Source: CAKKQX01 sp046313915
GTDB taxonomy: Bacteria > Pseudomonadota > Gammaproteobacteria > Burkholderiales > SG8-41
Length of the DNA stretch: 43,144 nt
NCBI GenBank assembly: GCA_046313915.1
Contig: JBKBXX010000012.1
Location: 1-43,144 of the forward strand
Direction of reading: 5' to 3'
Position numbers and translations under genes: made by a program. Below, piece after piece: positions 39,916-43,144 of the stretch. Within the stretch, counting starts at the first letter, position 1. Every line of letters starts with the position of its first letter. A model generated the notes under the pieces. That model saw only the letters and a list, made by a program, of their open reading frames with translations. It ran no database searches and was not told the origin of the DNA.

Positions 39916-40605
39916 ATGAATTACGTAATAGACTTTCCTCCGGTCCCGGTTCTTCCCGTCGTCGACAGCAACAAGATGTTCCCGGTCGGGCGCATCTATT
40001 GCGTGGGGCGCAACTATGCCGAGCACGCGCGCGAAATGGGGCACGATCCCGACCGCGAGCCGCCGTTTTTCTTCATGAAACCGGCCAATGCCATCGTGCA
40101 AAACGGCGCCACCATCCCTTATCCGCAGATGACCCAGGATCTGCACCACGAAATCGAGATGACCGTCGCCATCGGCAAAGGCGGCGCCGACATTGCCGTC
40201 GAGAAGGCGCTCGATCACGTTTTCGGCTACGGCGTGGGGCTCGACATGACGCGCCGCGATTTGCAGGCCGAAGCGAAAAAAATGGGCCGCCCGTGGGAAA
40301 TGGGCAAGGCTTTCGACAATTCGGCGCCGTGCAGCGCGCTCAAGCCTGCGACCCTGATCGGCCATCCCGCCCAAGGCGCGATCTGGCTGAAAGTCAACGG
40401 CGAGGCGAGGCAGAAAGGCGATCTCGCCGCGATGATCTGGAACGTGCCGGAAATGATCGCCTATCTGTCCAGGCTCATCACGCTGCAGCCCGGCGACCTC
40501 ATCATGTCGGGCACGCCGGCGGGAGTCGGTCCGGTCAAACGTGGCGACCGGCTCGAAGGCCATGTGGACGGCGTCGGCGATCTGGTGATTACTTACGCCA
40601 AGTGA
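39916..40605 (+). CDS. Fumarylacetoacetate-hydrolase-family enzyme
   Basis: A 229-residue enzyme of the FAH superfamily (hydrolysis of C-C bonds, hydration or decarboxylation in aromatic and keto-acid catabolism). The metal-binding triad is visible: Glu79 and Glu81 in HHEIEMTVAIG and Asp110 in GYGVGLDMTRRDLQ. The opening GRIYCVGRNYAEHAREMG, FFFMKPANAIV and the final GDLIMSGTPAGVGPV are the standard blocks. AAGGA before the ATG supports the start. The substrate cannot be fixed; acylpyruvate or 2-keto acids are typical for this small subgroup. Confidence 0.93.
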   Translation: MNYVIDFPPVPVLPVVDSNKMFPVGRIYCVGRNYAEHAREMGHDPDREPPFFFMKPANAIVQNGATIPYPQMTQDLHHEIEMTVAIGKGGADIAVEKALDHVFGYGVGLDMTRRDLQAEAKKMGRPWEMGKAFDNSAPCSALKPATLIGHPAQGAIWLKVNGEARQKGDLAAMIWNVPEMIAYLSRLITLQPGDLIMSGTPAGVGPVKRGDRLEGHVDGVGDLVITYAK

Positions 40606-40699
40606 TTCCCGATAACAGTGACTGAGTGCCTGATGAGCAGCTATTGAGGCAAGCGCTCGATCGCTGCTCGCCGCATCACCGACTCAAGGAGGGGAAACA

Positions 40700-41689
40700 A
40701 TGCAGAAACGAAAACTGGGCAGGAACGGTCCCGAAGTCTCGGCGCTCGGCCTCGGTTGCATGGGCATGTCGATCAGTTACGGCGAGCCCGACGACGCGGA
40801 GTCGATCGCGACCATCCATCGCGCTTTCGAGCTGGGGGTGAACCTGATCGTGACTTCCGATGCCTACGGCAGCGGTGTCAACGAGGAACTGGTCGGCCGC
40901 GCGCTCAAGGGCTGGCGCGAGCGCGCGCTGGTCGCCACCAAGTTCGGCAATGTCGGACTGGGCGGCGGCGTGCCCGAAGGGCTTTCGGGAGGCCATCCGG
41001 ATTATGTGCCGCTCGCCTGCGAGCGCAGCCTGAAGCGGCTGGGCGTCGAGGTGATCGACATCTACGGCCTGCACCGCGTCGATCCCAAGGTGCCGATCGA
41101 GGACACCGTGGGCGCGATGAAACGTCTCGTCGAGCAGGGCAAGGTGCGCCATCTGCAGCTTTCCGAAGCGGGGCCGGAAACCATACGCCGCGCGCACCAA
41201 GTGCACCCCATCGCCGCGGTCGAAACCGAATACTCGCTGTGGAGCCGCGACGTCGAGCGCGACGTGCTGCCGACGTGCCGCGAGCTGGGCGTCGGTTTCA
41301 TGGCTTACGCGCCGCTCGGCCGCGGTTTTCTGACCGCCACCATCAAAACGCTCGACGCGCTGCTGCCCAAGGACCGGCGCCGCGAGCACCCGCGCTTCGA
41401 TCCCGAGAATCTCAAACGCAACGCCGCGCTGCTCAAACCGCTCGAGGATCTCGCCGCGGCGAAAAAATGCACACCGGCGCAGCTCGCGCTGGCGTGGGTG
41501 CTGGCGCAGGGCGAGGACATCGTGCCGATTCCCGGCACCAAGCGCCGCAAGTATCTGGAGCAGAACTGCGCCGCGCTGGAAGTCAAGCTCAGCGCCGAGG
41601 ACATCGAAAATCTCAGTAAGGCATTCCCGATGGGCGTGACCGCCGGCACGCGCTACCCCGAGAAGCAGATGAAAGCGCTGGGGATCTGA
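40700..41689 (+). CDS. Aldo/keto reductase with altered catalytic tetrad
   Basis: A 329-residue aldo/keto reductase close to the YajO/AKR13-type group. AAGGAGGGG just upstream is a very strong ribosome site. Tyr56 (DAYG), Lys81 (ATKFG) and His125 (GLHRVD) of the catalytic tetrad are present. The Asp of the usual F/L-D-T-A block is replaced: the sequence reads NLIVTSDAYG with Val51 where Asp is expected and Ser for Ala. The NADPH-binding end (PIPGTKRRKYLEQN) is intact, so the protein should fold and bind cofactor, but activity is uncertain. Confidence 0.92.
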   Translation: MQKRKLGRNGPEVSALGLGCMGMSISYGEPDDAESIATIHRAFELGVNLIVTSDAYGSGVNEELVGRALKGWRERALVATKFGNVGLGGGVPEGLSGGHPDYVPLACERSLKRLGVEVIDIYGLHRVDPKVPIEDTVGAMKRLVEQGKVRHLQLSEAGPETIRRAHQVHPIAAVETEYSLWSRDVERDVLPTCRELGVGFMAYAPLGRGFLTATIKTLDALLPKDRRREHPRFDPENLKRNAALLKPLEDLAAAKKCTPAQLALAWVLAQGEDIVPIPGTKRRKYLEQNCAALEVKLSAEDIENLSKAFPMGVTAGTRYPEKQMKALGI

Positions 41690-41729
41690 GTTCGTGCGGC
41701 GGCAGGCAGCCGTCCGCGCGCCGCCGCGC

Positions 41730-42467
41730 TCATTTCCGCTCGGGCAGCAGCGTCATGCGCACGTAGACTTTCCTGCCGTTCTCGTCGATGAAATAGGCGT
41801 TCCGGTGCTCGCCGTGAGTGAGCGCGCGCAAGCGGTCTATGGCTTCTCCGAAAGTGGTCGGCGCGGTGAGGTCGATCCGGCACAGTCTGTCGAAATCCTC
41901 TTTGCGGTTGAGATTGCCGTCGCCCGGCGCAGCCGCGGGCACCAGGCGGCCGGAAACGATGTCGTCGAAATGCGCGGTGAAAAGCCCGATTTCGGCATCG
42001 ACGATGCGCTGATAGAGGGTGAGCGAAGTGTCCCACGGGAAAACTTCGATTTGCTGCTGTGCGAGGATGGGGCCGTGGTCGATTTGCGCGTCCATCAGGT
42101 GCAGCGTGCAGCCGGCCGGCATTTTGTTGATCAGCGAGAACACGTGGGGATAGCGGCCGCGGTTGTACGGGTTGTAGCCGGGGTGGAGGTTCACGCAGCG
42201 CACCGCTTCGACCAGCGCCGCGGGAAAAATCTGGCGGCAGTGGAGCGAGAAGACGAAGTCATAATCCGCCGCGACCCGTTGCCAGTCGGCGCGGATGTCG
42301 AGGGGCCGGATCTCCTCGCCGGCGCGGCATGCGGTGGCCAGTTCGGCGTTGCCCGGCGAAAACCGGATGGCGAGCGCCGCGTGCTGTTGCCGTTTGAGGC
42401 GCAGGAACGGCAGCAGCCGCTCCAGCAGCGGCCCGTTGTCAGCCATGACCAGTATCCGTTTGTCCAT
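41730..42467 (-). CDS. Sugar N-formyltransferase (dTDP-4-amino-4,6-dideoxyglucose formyltransferase type)
   Basis: A 245-residue formyltransferase using N10-formyltetrahydrofolate. The catalytic trio is Asn93, His95 and Asp130 within CVNLHPGYNPYNRGRYPHVF and LMDAQIDHGPI; the GYNPYNRGRYPH variant of the loop is characteristic of VioF/QdtF-type sugar N-formyltransferases rather than methionyl-tRNA formyltransferase. The last 60 residues carry FGEAIDRLRALTHG, the usual C-terminal part. It starts 17 bases after the aminotransferase gene, which would make the amino sugar it formylates. Together they suggest an N-formylated dideoxyhexose for O-antigen or another surface glycan. Confidence 0.88.
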   Translation of the reverse strand: MDKRILVMADNGPLLERLLPFLRLKRQQHAALAIRFSPGNAELATACRAGEEIRPLDIRADWQRVAADYDFVFSLHCRQIFPAALVEAVRCVNLHPGYNPYNRGRYPHVFSLINKMPAGCTLHLMDAQIDHGPILAQQQIEVFPWDTSLTLYQRIVDAEIGLFTAHFDDIVSGRLVPAAAPGDGNLNRKEDFDRLCRIDLTAPTTFGEAIDRLRALTHGEHRNAYFIDENGRKVYVRMTLLPERK

Positions 42468-42484
42468 GGATGGCGGCAATCCGT

Positions 42485-43144
42485 TCAAATCGCTTCGCGT
42501 ATACCCGCGACGATCGCTTCGACCTCGGCTGCGGTCTGTCCCGGGAAAAGCGGCACGCACAACACTCTTTTCGCGGCGTCTTCGGACACCGGACAGCGGA
42601 CGCCCGCGAAATAGGGCAGCAGGTTGAGCGAGGGATAAAAATACCGCCGCGGGAAAATGTCGGCCGCATTCAGCCGCTGTTTCACCCTGAGCAGTGCCGC
42701 CTCCGATTCCAGCAGCAACGGGTAATAGGCGTAATTGTAATCGGTGCCGGCCCTGAGCCGCGGCCTGGTGACGGGCAGCGCCTGCAGCAGCCGGTCGTAA
42801 TGTTCGCTCACGGCGCGGCGGCTCGCCACGAGCTCGGGAACGTGTTTCAGGACCGCGAGCCCCATCGCGGCGTGCAGTTCGGACAGCTTGCCGTTGATGC
42901 CCAGCCCCCAGTACGCTTCCTGGCCGTGGTGGCCGAAATTGCGCATGTAGCGGATGCGGTGCGCGAGCTCGTCATCGTCGGTGACGAGCGCGCCGCCTTC
43001 CACGGAATGAAAAAGCTTGGTGGCGTGGAAGCTGAGCGTGGCGATGTCGCCGAATGCAGCGAGGCTGCGCCCCTGATAGCGCACCCCGAAAGCGTGCGCC
43101 GCATCGTAGATGATGCCGAGACCGTGGGCCTCGGCGATTGCGCG
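42485..43144 (-). CDS. DegT/DnrJ/EryC1-family sugar aminotransferase (cut by window end)
   Basis: The reading frame is open to the last base, so the N-terminal part lies outside the window; 219 residues are present. The PLP Schiff-base Lys is in TLSFHATKLFHSVEGGALV, preceded by DAAHAFGVRYQGR and followed by NGKLSELHAAMGLAVL, all standard in the DegT/WecE/QdtB group that transaminates nucleotide-linked keto sugars. Short spacing to the downstream formyltransferase indicates an operon. The exact sugar (3-amino or 4-amino dideoxyhexose) cannot be decided from this part. Confidence 0.92.
   Translation of the reverse strand, partial: RAIAEAHGLGIIYDAAHAFGVRYQGRSLAAFGDIATLSFHATKLFHSVEGGALVTDDDELAHRIRYMRNFGHHGQEAYWGLGINGKLSELHAAMGLAVLKHVPELVASRRAVSEHYDRLLQALPVTRPRLRAGTDYNYAYYPLLLESEAALLRVKQRLNAADIFPRRYFYPSLNLLPYFAGVRCPVSEDAAKRVLCVPLFPGQTAAEVEAIVAGIREAI

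Noticed and set aside
1..43144. CRISPR arrays, tRNA or rRNA genes, intact insertion sequences or prophage genes
   Set aside because: No regular spacer-repeat array, no tRNA-like cloverleaf or rRNA stretch, and no transposase, integrase or phage structural motifs were seen on either strand.

Overview
The window is high-GC bacterial DNA with dense, mostly short-gapped genes. It looks chromosomal and most likely comes from a betaproteobacterium. The main pointers are the block DUF971 - ubiE - Tim44-like - ubiJ - ubiB, an adjacent phoB-phoR pair, a very large DUF3683/FAD/Fe-S oxidoreductase next to a HIT protein and a YqaA-type membrane protein, and an FNR-type anaerobic promoter. The order (Rhodocyclales, Nitrosomonadales or Burkholderiales) cannot be settled from this stretch alone. 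No tRNA, rRNA, CRISPR array or intact insertion sequence was seen.

Layout. (1) 1-3804, plus strand: acyl-CoA metabolism. A hotdog dehydratase tail (cut by the window edge), a family III CoA-transferase and a 3-hydroxyacyl-CoA dehydrogenase, with an exported methyltransferase-like protein between the last two. (2) 3805-5311: a gene graveyard. It holds a decayed octaheme tetrathionate-reductase-type cytochrome (about 3877-4450) and a decayed fragment of hemG (about 5000-5270), both minus strand. (3) 5312-11264, minus strand: the most distinctive part of the window. It is a translationally coupled five-gene operon: Tat-exported molybdopterin oxidoreductase, four-cluster ferredoxin subunit, diheme cytochrome c, TorD-type chaperone, and a polyferredoxin with an MvhD-like middle. 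A near-consensus FNR box sits at the class II position upstream. The operon has no membrane anchor gene, and the catalytic subunit lacks one of the four usual cysteines of its N-terminal Fe-S motif. (4) 11589-13058, plus strand: a secreted lipase-like protein with RTX and DUF4214 segments. (5) 13143-21382, minus strand: THUMP rRNA methyltransferase, exported HIRAN protein, Mg2+ P-type ATPase, NodIJ-type ABC exporter, alpha/beta hydrolase, thioredoxin-like [2Fe-2S] ferredoxin, VanZ-like membrane protein. (6) 21382-28980: a DHH phosphoesterase (plus), then on the minus strand a sodium:solute symporter with a His-rich tail, a membrane protein, and the ubiquinone block. (7) 29132-31209, plus strand: phoB-phoR behind a Pho box; then on the minus strand a conserved unknown 541-residue protein, a HIT protein, the 1275-residue DUF3683 oxidoreductase and yqaA. 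(8) 38011-41689, plus strand: small methyltransferase, LVIVD-repeat protein, fumarylacetoacetate-hydrolase-family enzyme, aldo/keto reductase. (9) 41730-43144, minus strand: sugar N-formyltransferase and a DegT-family aminotransferase running off the end, probably the edge of a surface-polysaccharide cluster.

Functional themes. The ubiquinone genes (ubiE, ubiJ, ubiB) and the large FAD/Fe-S oxidoreductase belong to quinone-linked respiration. The FNR-controlled molybdenum operon is an anaerobic or low-oxygen branch whose electrons probably pass between its ferredoxin subunit and the periplasmic diheme cytochrome. The decayed multiheme cytochrome and decayed hemG next to it suggest that this segment has been rebuilt and has lost other anaerobic functions.
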